A DNA stretch of 64,000 nucleotides, from the NCBI RefSeq assembly GCF_025643595.1, contig NZ_CP102826.1, positions 4,154,001-4,218,000 of the forward strand, given 5' to 3'. The stretch is from Saccharopolyspora rosea. GTDB lineage: Bacteria; Actinomycetota; Actinomycetes; Mycobacteriales; Pseudonocardiaceae. Positions 7,729 through 15,505 of this stretch are shown here, piece by piece. Position 1 is the stretch's first letter; every line of letters starts with the position of its first letter. The notes beneath the pieces were generated by a model that ran no database searches, was not told the DNA's origin, and was given only the letters and a program-made list of their open reading frames with translations. A program made the position numbers and the translations under genes.

Positions 7729-8601
7729 TCAGAGCCAGTCGCCATTGCTCCCCGTGGCGAGCAGGCGGCTCATGGTCTCCGGCGACCACGCGCCGTCGGG
7801 GACGGTTCGGCGGCGGGCCGCCGCCTCCTGCTTGCGGAACAGCGCCATCGACGCCTGGCGGGCCGCGTCGACGACCAGCGGCGCCGCCCGTTCCAGCGGG
7901 GTGCGCAGGTCTCCGACCAGGGAGATCCCGGCGACCGGGCCTTCGGGGCCGCGGATCGCGGCGGCCACGCAGGCGATCTCCGGGAAGCACTCACCCCGTT
8001 CGAACGCCAGCCCGTGGCGCTGCCGGATGCGGTTCAGCTCCTGGTGGAAGGTGGCGAGGTCGCCGATCGTGCGGTTGGTCAGCCGGGGCACGACGGGGCC
8101 GAGCCGCCGGTCGACCTGCTCGGGCGGCAGCCAGGCGAGCATCGCCTTGCCCAGCGCCGTGCCGTGGGCGGGCGCGCGGCCGCCCACGCGCGAGGGCACG
8201 CCCACCGCGGACCGGCCGCCGATCTTGTCGAGGTAGTACACCTCGGCGTCGTCGAGGACGGCCAGGTGCGCGGTCATCCCGGTGCCGAGGTGGATCTCGT
8301 GCAGCAGCGGGGCGGCCACCTCGCGGATCTCGGTGCACCCGGCGTCCTGGCCGCCCAGCCCCAGCGCCCGGGGACCGAGCCGGTAGCCGAACTCGGTGTG
8401 CTCCAGCCACCGGGCCCGAACCAGCTGGTCGAGGATGCGGTGCGCGGTGGATCTGGGCAGCCGGGTGCGCCGGGCGACGTCCTCCAGCGACAACGTGCTG
8501 GTCCGCCCCGGGAAGGCGTCCAGGATCAGGGTCATCCGCTCGACCATCGACGGCGGCGTCTCGCGTCGTGCCGTCTTCGGTGTAGCGCTCGGAGCCGCCA
8601 T
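7729..8601 (-). CDS. IclR-family transcriptional regulator
   Basis: 290 residues. The N-terminal winged helix-turn-helix spans about 20-85 (LSLEDVARRTRLPRSTAHRI) and the C-terminal IclR effector domain follows (LGTGMTAHLAVLDDAEVYYL, PAHGTALGKAMLAWLPPEQV). Start at the ATG with GGGAGG six bases upstream; a GTG 15 bases earlier would place the ribosome site inside the gene. It neighbours hsaB and the steroid operon and is preceded by a 16-bp inverted repeat that fits IclR autoregulation. That it controls the steroid genes is inference; KstR-type TetR repressors are the known regulators of such clusters. Confidence 0.88.
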   Translation of the reverse strand: MAAPSATPKTARRETPPSMVERMTLILDAFPGRTSTLSLEDVARRTRLPRSTAHRILDQLVRARWLEHTEFGYRLGPRALGLGGQDAGCTEIREVAAPLLHEIHLGTGMTAHLAVLDDAEVYYLDKIGGRSAVGVPSRVGGRAPAHGTALGKAMLAWLPPEQVDRRLGPVVPRLTNRTIGDLATFHQELNRIRQRHGLAFERGECFPEIACVAAAIRGPEGPVAGISLVGDLRTPLERAAPLVVDAARQASMALFRKQEAAARRRTVPDGAWSPETMSRLLATGSNGDWL

Positions 8602-8628
8602 GTGACCTCCCGACACCGCACCAAATTG

Positions 8629-8644
8629 AAACGAATTCTCGTTT
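8629..8644. promoter_or_regulatory. candidate IclR operator
   Basis: AAACGA-ATTC-TCGTTT, six-base perfect arms in an AT-rich island 28 bases upstream of the iclR start. Position and symmetry fit autoregulation by the adjacent IclR protein. Confidence 0.5.
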
Positions 8645-8690
8645 TGAATCTACCAGCGATCCGCACCCGGGAGAAGGACCCCGCGCACTC

Positions 8691-8738
8691 CACCGGCCGG
8701 ACATCGGGCGGTGCGGCCCGCCCGATGTCCGGCCGGTG
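8691..8738. terminator. 21-bp perfect hairpin downstream of the DsbA-like gene
   Basis: Arms 8691-8711 and 8718-8738 are exact reverse complements (CACCGGCCGGACATCGGGCG plus one G), with the six-base loop TGCGGC. It lies 55 bases past the end of the DsbA-like gene on the minus strand and upstream of iclR. There is no T-tract, as is common for actinomycete terminators. Confidence 0.6.
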
Positions 8739-8793
8739 GCAACGAGTCTCGACGGTAACCGAGCAAGCGCTCGGGAGGTGATCAGGTGTGGGC

Positions 8794-9402
8794 TCAGCGC
8801 GGGATGGTGGTGTGCTTGAACTCGTTGAGCTCGGTCCAGCCGGTGAGCAGGTCCAGCACGCGCTCCACCGCGCGGACCGACGCGGCCGGATCCGCCCCGT
8901 GCGGCGCCCGGTTCATCAGGCGGACGAAAACGGCCTGGTCATCGGCGATGAACGTGGGCACGCCCCAGACACCGTGGGAGGCGACGAACTCCTCGTGCTC
9001 GGCCCGCACCCGCTCCAGGGCCGCACCCGAATCGATCCGGTCGAACACCGCCTCGGCCGGTACGCCGTTGTCGGCGAGAACACGTTCCACCACGGCGCGG
9101 TCCTCCAGGTGCTGCCCGTCGTCGTGGCGGGCGGCGAACAGCGCCCGGTGCAGTGCGGGGAACCGGTCGGGGAACTCGTCGCGCACCACGACGCCCGCCT
9201 GCAACGCGATGATCCCGGTGTCCTGGCCGGGTTCCTGCCACACGCTCGGCTGGCCTTCCTCGACGTGCGCCTGACCGAGCGAGAACGGCAGGTAGCGGAC
9301 CTGCCAGTCCGCGCCCGCGGCCAGACCGGTGAGCAGGTGCTCGTGCGCGTTGCGCGCGAACGGGCACCGGTAGTCCCAGGTGACGGCGAAAGTTGTGGTC
9401 AT
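8794..9402 (-). CDS. DsbA-family thioredoxin-fold oxidoreductase
   Basis: 202 residues with the DsbA/FrnE-like thioredoxin fold. The redox-site position reads DYRCPFARNAHEH, so only one cysteine of the usual CXXC is kept (CPFA). The cis-proline loop is GVWGVPTFI at about 156-164, and the helical insert lies between. A single-cysteine site is shared with mycothiol-linked reductases and isomerases of this fold. No signal peptide, so cytoplasmic. The specific substrate is unknown. Confidence 0.8.
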   Translation of the reverse strand: MTTTFAVTWDYRCPFARNAHEHLLTGLAAGADWQVRYLPFSLGQAHVEEGQPSVWQEPGQDTGIIALQAGVVVRDEFPDRFPALHRALFAARHDDGQHLEDRAVVERVLADNGVPAEAVFDRIDSGAALERVRAEHEEFVASHGVWGVPTFIADDQAVFVRLMNRAPHGADPAASVRAVERVLDLLTGWTELNEFKHTTIPR

Positions 9403-9465
9403 ACCGGGTGCAACACCCGGGAGCCGGGGCGCTGTTCCCCGTCCCGGCAGGTGGTACCCGTCCCG

Positions 9466-10086
9466 TCACTCGAACCGCTCGGGATCGCCCGCGCCGCGGC
9501 GGACGACCTCGGGTTCGGGGCCGGAGAAGTCGACGACCGTGGTCGGCTCGGTGCCGCAGTCGCCGGAGTCGATCACCGCGTCCAGCGCGTGGTCGAGCCG
9601 GTCCTTGATCTGCCAGCCCTGCGTCAGCGGCTCCTCCTCGTCAGGCAGCAGCAGCGTGCTGGACACCAGCGGCTCGCCGAGCTCGGCGAGCAGGCCCTGG
9701 GCCACCGCGTGGTCCGGGATCCGGATGCCGACGGTCTTCTTCTTCGGGTGCAGCAGCCTGCGCGGCACTTCCTTGGTCGCGGGCAGGATGAACGTGTAGC
9801 TGCCGGGCGTGGCCGACTTGATCGCGCGGAACACCGCGTTGCCGATGATCACGAACTGGCCGAGCTGGGCGAAGTTCTGGCACACCAGCGTGAAGTGGTG
9901 CCGCTGGTCGAGACGGCGGATGGCGCGGATGCGCTCCAGTCCGTCCTTGTTGTCCAGCCGGCACCCGAGCGCGAAGCAGGAGTCGGTCGGGTAGGCGATG
10001 AGCCCGTCGCGGCGGACGACCTCGGCCACCTGCCCGATGGCCCGGCGCTGCGGGTTGCGCGGATGCACGTCGTAGTACGTCGCCAT
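9466..10086 (-). CDS. YrdC/YciO (Sua5-like) domain protein
   Basis: 206 residues. The YrdC fold is indicated by DGLIAYPTDSCFALGC near 29-44, KDGLERIRAIRRLDQ and FTLVCQNFAQLGQF, with a lysine-rich HPKKKTVGIRIPDH. Sua5/TsaC proteins make threonylcarbamoyl-adenylate for the tRNA t6A modification. This short version without the C-terminal Sua5 domain is closer to YciO, whose role is less certain. The ATG is favoured over longer frames because TAGGCT ends seven bases upstream. Confidence 0.85.
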   Translation of the reverse strand: MATYYDVHPRNPQRRAIGQVAEVVRRDGLIAYPTDSCFALGCRLDNKDGLERIRAIRRLDQRHHFTLVCQNFAQLGQFVIIGNAVFRAIKSATPGSYTFILPATKEVPRRLLHPKKKTVGIRIPDHAVAQGLLAELGEPLVSSTLLLPDEEEPLTQGWQIKDRLDHALDAVIDSGDCGTEPTTVVDFSGPEPEVVRRGAGDPERFE

Positions 10087-10093
10087 GCGCGCG

Positions 10094-10099
10094 AGCCTA
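10094..10099 (-). promoter_or_regulatory. candidate -10 of leaderless YrdC/YciO transcript
   Basis: TAGGCT on the minus strand followed by exactly seven bases and the ATG of the YrdC-like gene. This is the spacing expected if transcription starts at the A of the start codon. Confidence 0.5.
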
Positions 10100-10213
10100 G
10101 GCCCGCGGCCCCGCTGCGCCGACGTCCAACCGGGGACCGCACGACGGCGGTCCGGAAAATCCCCGCCCTCCTTCACTCGATCGCGCGAGGCGTCACACCC
10201 GGGGCGCGTAGTG

Positions 10214-11113
10214 CTAGGGGTCGTCCCGGCGCTCGACGGGCGGCAGGTTGCGCGCCGGGGTCTCCACCAGCGGCGCGTCGACCGGGACGCGGCCGCGCTC
10301 CCGCCGCCACGCCGCGCGGGCCCGGGGGTGGTAGCGCAGGTCGAAGGGCACCAGGCGCCAGGCGAGCGCGAGCGCCCGGCCGAACAGCCGCAGCATCCGG
10401 GCGTCCCGCGCGGTCCAGCGCAGCCCCAGCCGGCGGCGGACCGGCTCGGGGTAGAGGCCGACGGTCAGCCAAACGAACGTCCGCGCGAACGGCACCCGCG
10501 CCCACCGCCACAGCGGGTCCGGGAGCCACCGCAGCACCGGGGGCTTGGCGATGCGCTCGATGTCGAGCACGTCGCGGGTGGCCTTGTTGTCCTCCAGCAC
10601 GTCCCGGCACATGTGGTCCCAGTACCGCCGGAAGGCCGACCAGTCCGGCGGGACCGGCCGGGTGCTCACCCCGTACAGGCGGTACCACTGGATCCCCTCG
10701 GCGTAGAGCCGTTCCTTCTGCTCCTCGGTGAACGGGGTGCCGAAGTGCTCGTTGATCAGGATCGGCAGCACCATGAACGTGGCGTGCGCCCAGAAGAACG
10801 TGTCCGGGTCCAGCGCGTGGTAGCGGCGCCCGCGCCGGTCGACCCCCTTGATCGCGTCGTGGTACCCGCGGACCCGCCGGGCGGTCTCGGCCGCCCGCGG
10901 CCCGTCGTAGACCACCCCGCCGATCGGGTACAGCGAGCGGAACAACCGCTGCCAGCGCTCCTCGAAGAACCGGGAGTGCTGCTCCACCCCGGCGCCGAGC
11001 CCGGGGTGCATGTTCTGCATCGACCCGGCCCACAGCGCGAGCAGCAGTCCTCGCCAGTCGCCGAAGTACCGCCACATCAGGGAGTCGGGGCCGAGGGGGC
11101 GCGGATCCGCCAT
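10214..11113 (-). CDS. MpaB-like (DUF2236) oxygenase-family protein
   Basis: 299 residues of the DUF2236 family, which includes fungal MpaB and the latex-clearing (Lcp) heme oxygenases. Diagnostic parts are GLLLALWAGSMQNMHPGLGA near the start and DPDTFFWAHATFMVLPI around 103-119, with histidines in positions associated with heme binding. A helical protein with no signal peptide. The substrate cannot be inferred. It is 80 bases downstream of the molybdoenzyme gene on the same strand and may be co-transcribed. Confidence 0.8.
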   Translation of the reverse strand: MADPRPLGPDSLMWRYFGDWRGLLLALWAGSMQNMHPGLGAGVEQHSRFFEERWQRLFRSLYPIGGVVYDGPRAAETARRVRGYHDAIKGVDRRGRRYHALDPDTFFWAHATFMVLPILINEHFGTPFTEEQKERLYAEGIQWYRLYGVSTRPVPPDWSAFRRYWDHMCRDVLEDNKATRDVLDIERIAKPPVLRWLPDPLWRWARVPFARTFVWLTVGLYPEPVRRRLGLRWTARDARMLRLFGRALALAWRLVPFDLRYHPRARAAWRRERGRVPVDAPLVETPARNLPPVERRDDP

Positions 11114-11193
11114 GGCGCTGCCTCCACCGGGGAACTGAGCACGCCCGTTGTCACATCGAGGTTACCCGCGCGTCCCGCGTGGGCCGAGGACGT

Positions 11194-13464
11194 TCACCCG
11201 AGTGCCGGGTCCCCGTCGTGCGCGCGCACCGGCGGCACCGGGCCGGTGTGGCGTTCCAGCTCGACGCGCGCGAGCTGGCCGGTGCAGCCCTGCGCCAGCC
11301 GCGAGGTACCGGTGTCCGTGGTGAGCACGTTCGGGTTGCCGTGCACGCAGGTGGCCACGTCCGGGGCGCTCGGGTCGAACCAGGCGCCGGTGGCCAGCTG
11401 CACCACGCCCGGGCGCACGGCGTCGCTGATCCGCGCGCCCGCCAGGCAGCTGCCGCGCGCGTTGCGCAGGCGCACCACGTCGCCGTCGCGGATGCCGCGC
11501 GCGGCGGCGTCGACCGGGTTGATCCGGACCGGTTCCCGGCCGCGCACCTTCGACTCGGCACTGCGGTCGCCGTGGTCGAGCTGGCTGTGCAACCGGGTCG
11601 CCGGGTTGTTGGCCACCAGGTGCAGCGGTTCGGGCCCGTCCTCCGGCGGCAACCACACCGGATGGCCCGGGCAGTCCGGGTAGCCGAACGAGGCCACCGT
11701 GCCGGAGTGCAGTTCGATCCGGCCGCTGGGCGTGCCCAGCGGGTGGGCGTCCGGGTCGGCGCGGAAGTCGGCGTAGACCACGTGCTCGGTGACCCGGTCG
11801 GGCAGGTCCAGGCGGCCGTCGCGCCAGAACCGGGCGAAGTCGGCCTCGGGGCGGTGGCGCGGGTCCAGCGCCGCCCGCCACGTCTCGTACAGGTGCTCCA
11901 GCCACGCCCGCTCGTCGCGGCCCTCGGTGAACTCGGCGGCGACGCCGAGCCGCTCGGCGAGCCCGGTGAACATCCGGTAGTCGTCGCGGGCCTGCCCGAC
12001 GGGTTCGACGACCCGGTGCATCGCCACCAGCGCCGGGTCGAGGCGGGCGGCACCGATGTCGTCGCGTTCCAGCGCGGTCGTGGCGGGCAGCACCACGTCG
12101 GCGTGCCGGGTGGTGGCCGTCCAGAACGGGTCGTGCACCACCACGGTCTCCGCGCGGGCGAACGCGCGGCGCAGCCGGGTGAGGTCCTGGTGGTGGTGGA
12201 ACGGGTTGCCGCCGCTCCAGTACACCAGCCGGACGTCCGGGTAGGTCAGCCGCTGCCCGTCGTAGTCGAACTCCTCACCGGGGTGCAGCAGCATGTCGGC
12301 GACGCGGGCGACCGGGATGAAGTCCGGGACCGGGTTGGCGCCCTGCGGCAGCGTCGGCACCGGGTAGGGCAGCACGCCCGTGCCGATGCCGCCCATCGCG
12401 CCGTAGCCGTGGCCGAACCCGCCGCCGGGCAGGCCGATCTGCCCGAGCAGGCAGGCCAGCGCGACGCCCGCCCAGATCGGTTGTTCGCCGCGGGGCGCGC
12501 GTTGCAGCGACCAGCTCAGCGAGATGAGCGCGCGACTGCGCGCCATCTCCCGGGCCAGCCCGGCGATCTCGGCCGCCGGGACCTGGCAGATCCGCTCCGC
12601 CCACGCCGGGTCCTTGGCCACGCCGTCGGAGCGGCCCAGCACGTAGTCGGCGAAGACGTCGGCCCCGACGCAGTACCGCCGCAGGAACTCCTCGTCGTGC
12701 AGCCCCTCGTCGAGCAGCACGTGCGCCAGCGCGAGCATCAGCGCCGTGTCGGTGCCCGGCACCGGCGCCAGCCAGCGGGCGCCGAGCTCCGCCTCCACGT
12801 CGTCGCGCAACGGGCCGACCAGCACGAACCTCGCGCCCCGGGACCGCGCGGCGCGCAGCAGCCCGCCGGTCTCGTGGCGGCTGATGCCGCCGGAGCTGAC
12901 CTGCGCGTTCTTCAGCGGGATCCCGCCGAAGCACACGAACAGCTCGGTGTGCTCGGCGAGCACGCCGAGCGTGGTCGGCGAGTAGATCGCGCTGTCGTCG
13001 CCGAGCACGTGGCGCAGCACGACCGGCGAGGCGCCCAGGCTGTAGGTGTTGACCGACCGGGTGTAACCGCCGACGCAGTTCAGGAACCGGTGCACCTGGC
13101 TCTGCGCGTGGTGGAACCGGCCCGCGCTGGCCCACCCGTAGGAACCGCCGTAGATCGCCCGGTTCCCGTGCTCGCGCCGCACCCGGTCCAGCTCCCCGGC
13201 GACGAGGTCGAGCGCCCGCTCCCAGGACACCGGCACGTGCTCGTCCGCGCCGCGGGCGTCGTCGGCCCCGGGACCGCGCTCCAGCCAGCGGCGCCGCACG
13301 TGCGGCACGGTGACGCGCGCGTCCGGCCGGACGGCGGCGGGGATGTTGCGCAGCAGGGCGGACGGTTCCGGGTCGTGCGGGTCGGGCAGCACGTCCACGC
13401 CGCCCGAGCGCGCCGCGGCCCGGAACACGCCCCAGTGCGAGCTCTGCGGCCGGTACTCGACCAT
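11194..13464 (-). CDS. molybdopterin oxidoreductase, biotin/DMSO sulfoxide reductase type
   Basis: 756-residue bis-MGD enzyme of the DMSO reductase family. It lacks the N-terminal [4Fe-4S] cysteine domain and a Tat signal, so it matches cytoplasmic BisC-type sulfoxide reductases rather than periplasmic TorA/DmsA. The active-site region is GGSYGWASAGRFHHAQSQVH (Trp111 equivalent to the conserved Trp of DMSOR), and NTYSLGAS puts Ser142 as the molybdenum ligand. The C-terminal MGD-binding domain has HLVANNPATRLHSQLDHG. Likely role: repair of biotin or methionine sulfoxide; the exact substrate is inference. Confidence 0.85.
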   Translation of the reverse strand: MVEYRPQSSHWGVFRAAARSGGVDVLPDPHDPEPSALLRNIPAAVRPDARVTVPHVRRRWLERGPGADDARGADEHVPVSWERALDLVAGELDRVRREHGNRAIYGGSYGWASAGRFHHAQSQVHRFLNCVGGYTRSVNTYSLGASPVVLRHVLGDDSAIYSPTTLGVLAEHTELFVCFGGIPLKNAQVSSGGISRHETGGLLRAARSRGARFVLVGPLRDDVEAELGARWLAPVPGTDTALMLALAHVLLDEGLHDEEFLRRYCVGADVFADYVLGRSDGVAKDPAWAERICQVPAAEIAGLAREMARSRALISLSWSLQRAPRGEQPIWAGVALACLLGQIGLPGGGFGHGYGAMGGIGTGVLPYPVPTLPQGANPVPDFIPVARVADMLLHPGEEFDYDGQRLTYPDVRLVYWSGGNPFHHHQDLTRLRRAFARAETVVVHDPFWTATTRHADVVLPATTALERDDIGAARLDPALVAMHRVVEPVGQARDDYRMFTGLAERLGVAAEFTEGRDERAWLEHLYETWRAALDPRHRPEADFARFWRDGRLDLPDRVTEHVVYADFRADPDAHPLGTPSGRIELHSGTVASFGYPDCPGHPVWLPPEDGPEPLHLVANNPATRLHSQLDHGDRSAESKVRGREPVRINPVDAAARGIRDGDVVRLRNARGSCLAGARISDAVRPGVVQLATGAWFDPSAPDVATCVHGNPNVLTTDTGTSRLAQGCTGQLARVELERHTGPVPPVRAHDGDPALG

Positions 13465-13511
13465 GGCGCCCCCTCCCGGTTCGGTGCGCAGCCGCGCCCA
13501 GCATAGATCGG

Positions 13512-13946
13512 CTAGCGGACCAGACGCGGCGCGGCGAGCGCCGCCCCCACCGCCGCCACGGCCGTGGCCAGCACGAACGCGGCCACCGGCGGGGCGAGGT
13601 CGAGCACGAGCAACCTGGGCGTCCGGCCCAGCGGCAGGTACCCGAGCGCCACGAAGGCCGCGCAGGCCAGCAGCACGGGTGGCTGCCTGCTGCGGTCGAT
13701 CAGCCGCCCCAGCACCGGACCGCCCACGGCCGCGCTCGCCGCGTACCGCGCCGTCAGCGCCCCGACCAGCCGGTAGTCACCGCCCTGCGCGCGCACCGCC
13801 AGCGCGACGGCCAGCGGCGCCATGCCGATCGGCAGGCGTCCGAGCAGCGACGCGGCCAGCAACCGCGGCACGTGGCGCGACCGCAGGACCTCGGCGACCG
13901 GGGCCGTCGCGCCGACCACCCCGCCTCCTCGCCGATCCGCCTGCAC
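13512..13946 (-). pseudogene. truncated MFS transporter (N-terminal third)
   Basis: 144 residues with about four predicted membrane helices. LAASLLGRLPIGMAPLAVAL resembles the first helix of multidrug/arabinose-type MFS exporters and GGPVLGRLIDRSRQ the loop 2-3 motif. MFS proteins need about 400 residues and 12 helices; here a TAG ends the frame and the molybdoenzyme gene starts 48 bases later. I read it as a decayed gene. A functional four-helix protein is possible but unlikely. Confidence 0.6.
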
Positions 13947-13997
13947 CCGGGCACGACCTGGCCCGCCGGTCCCGCGGGCGTCGAGCGGAACCGTCGA

Positions 13998-14171
13998 TCA
14001 CGCGCTGCGGTTCTCCGGGATGGCGGGGCACTTGCCCTCGGCCGCGTCGAGACCGAGCATCTCCAGCCACCTGCCCAGCTCCTCGGCGCTCGACGCCCGC
14101 GCTGCCAGGTGCCGCACGGCGCGGCGGCGCTGGGCGGGCGTGGTCGGTGCCGTGATGTCGTTGTGCCCCAC
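13998..14171 (-). CDS. small conserved actinobacterial protein, function unknown
   Basis: 57 residues: a polar N-terminus, then RRRAVRHLAARASSAEELGR and WLEMLGL. The pattern RAVR..AARA.....L..LLxMLGL recurs in short actinomycete proteins of unknown function. The GTG start is set by GGAGG six bases upstream; an ATG 18 bases earlier would have the ribosome site inside the gene. Probably a compact helical, cytoplasmic protein. Confidence 0.6.
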   Translation of the reverse strand: MGHNDITAPTTPAQRRRAVRHLAARASSAEELGRWLEMLGLDAAEGKCPAIPENRSA

Positions 14172-14307
14172 GTGTTTCCTCCCCACCACCGGTCATCCCC
14201 CCTCGATGCACGACAGTCCTCAGAGGACTCCCCCGGTGCGCTCATCGTCGGGTCCTGGGCTTCCCGCCCGGCGCGGAGGTCAAACGCGCCGCCGCGCCCC
14301 GAGTTTG

Positions 14308-15420
14308 ATGATCAGCGGTCCGGGCCAACCACGGAGCGTGCGTCCATCGGGCTCCCCGGACCGGGACCGCGGCGCGGAATCCGCTGTGCCCCGCGGTCTG
14401 CGCGTCACGGCGGCCGTCGGGTGGCGACTGCTCGTGGTCGCCGGGGTCGGGTGGGTGCTGCTGTACGTGTTCGGGCAGCTGTACGGCGAGCTGATGGCCG
14501 TGGCCATCGCGATGCTGCTCGCCGCGCTGCTGTCACCCGCGGTGAACTGGCTGTCCGCCAAGGGCGTGCACCGCACGCTGGCCTCGCTGCTGGTGCTGGT
14601 CGGCGGGCTGGCCGCGGTGGGGGCCGTGCTCGCGGTGGTGATCAACGCGCTGGTCAGCGGGATGGCCGGGCTGGCCGCGCAGCTGGCGGCCAGCATCGAG
14701 CAGATCCGGCTGTGGCTGATCCGCGGTCCGCTGAGCCTCAGCCAGCAGCAGCTCAACCAGATCTTCCAGCAGCTCACCTCAAGCCTGCAGGTCGACCAGA
14801 CGGCGCTGCCCTCGACCGCGCTGAACACCACCGGCGCGGTGCTGCGCTTCTTCGCCGGTGCGCTGCTGGGCTTGTTCACGCTGTTCTTCTTCCTCCGCGA
14901 CGGGCCCCGGATCTGGACGTTCCTGGTGCGCCTGGCGGTCCCCCGGCACACCCGCGCGAGGGTGCACCGCGCGGGTCGGCGCGGGTTCGCGACGCTGATC
15001 ACCTACGTGCGCGCCACGGCGGCGGTGGCGTTCATCGACGCGGCGGCGATCGGCATCGGCGCGGGGGTGCTGCGGGTGCCGTTCGCCTTCGTGCTGGCGG
15101 TGCTGATCTTCCTCGGCGCGTTCGTCCCGTACGTGGGGGCGGTGGTCACCGGCAGCCTCGCGGTGCTGGTGGCGTTGGCCGCCAACGGCTTCGCCTCCGC
15201 GCTGATCCTGCTGTGCGTGGTGGTCGGGGTGATGCAGCTGGAGGGGCACGTGCTGCAACCCCTGCTGCTGGGGCACGCGGTCCGGCTGCACCCGCTGGCG
15301 GTCGTGCTCAGCGTGACGTCGGGGTTCACCCTCGCCGGGGTCGGCGGCGCCGTCCTCGCGGTGCCCCTGGTGGCCTCGGCGAACACGATCGTGCGGGCAC
15401 TGCTGGACCAACCCGAATGA
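14308..15420 (+). CDS. AI-2E family transporter (PF01594-type membrane protein)
   Basis: About 370 residues with the YdiK/TqsA-like layout: a membrane-helix pair near the N-terminus (VGWVLLYVFGQLYGELMAVA), an extracytoplasmic stretch rich in Gln and Ser, and clustered C-terminal helices with RVPFAFVLAVLIFLGAFVPY. Family members export small molecules or ions (AI-2 for TqsA, Na+/H+ for others); the substrate here is unknown. The start is uncertain: ATG 14308 gives a polar 25-residue leader, and GTG at 14338 or 14386 are alternatives. Confidence 0.8.
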   Translation: MISGPGQPRSVRPSGSPDRDRGAESAVPRGLRVTAAVGWRLLVVAGVGWVLLYVFGQLYGELMAVAIAMLLAALLSPAVNWLSAKGVHRTLASLLVLVGGLAAVGAVLAVVINALVSGMAGLAAQLAASIEQIRLWLIRGPLSLSQQQLNQIFQQLTSSLQVDQTALPSTALNTTGAVLRFFAGALLGLFTLFFFLRDGPRIWTFLVRLAVPRHTRARVHRAGRRGFATLITYVRATAAVAFIDAAAIGIGAGVLRVPFAFVLAVLIFLGAFVPYVGAVVTGSLAVLVALAANGFASALILLCVVVGVMQLEGHVLQPLLLGHAVRLHPLAVVLSVTSGFTLAGVGGAVLAVPLVASANTIVRALLDQPE

Positions 15421-15505
15421 TGGTCCTCAGTGGACGCGCGCAACCCGGCGCGGACGCGGTCGTCTCCCGACAATGTCCGCAGCAGGCGAGGGCGGAGGTG
15501 GGACC

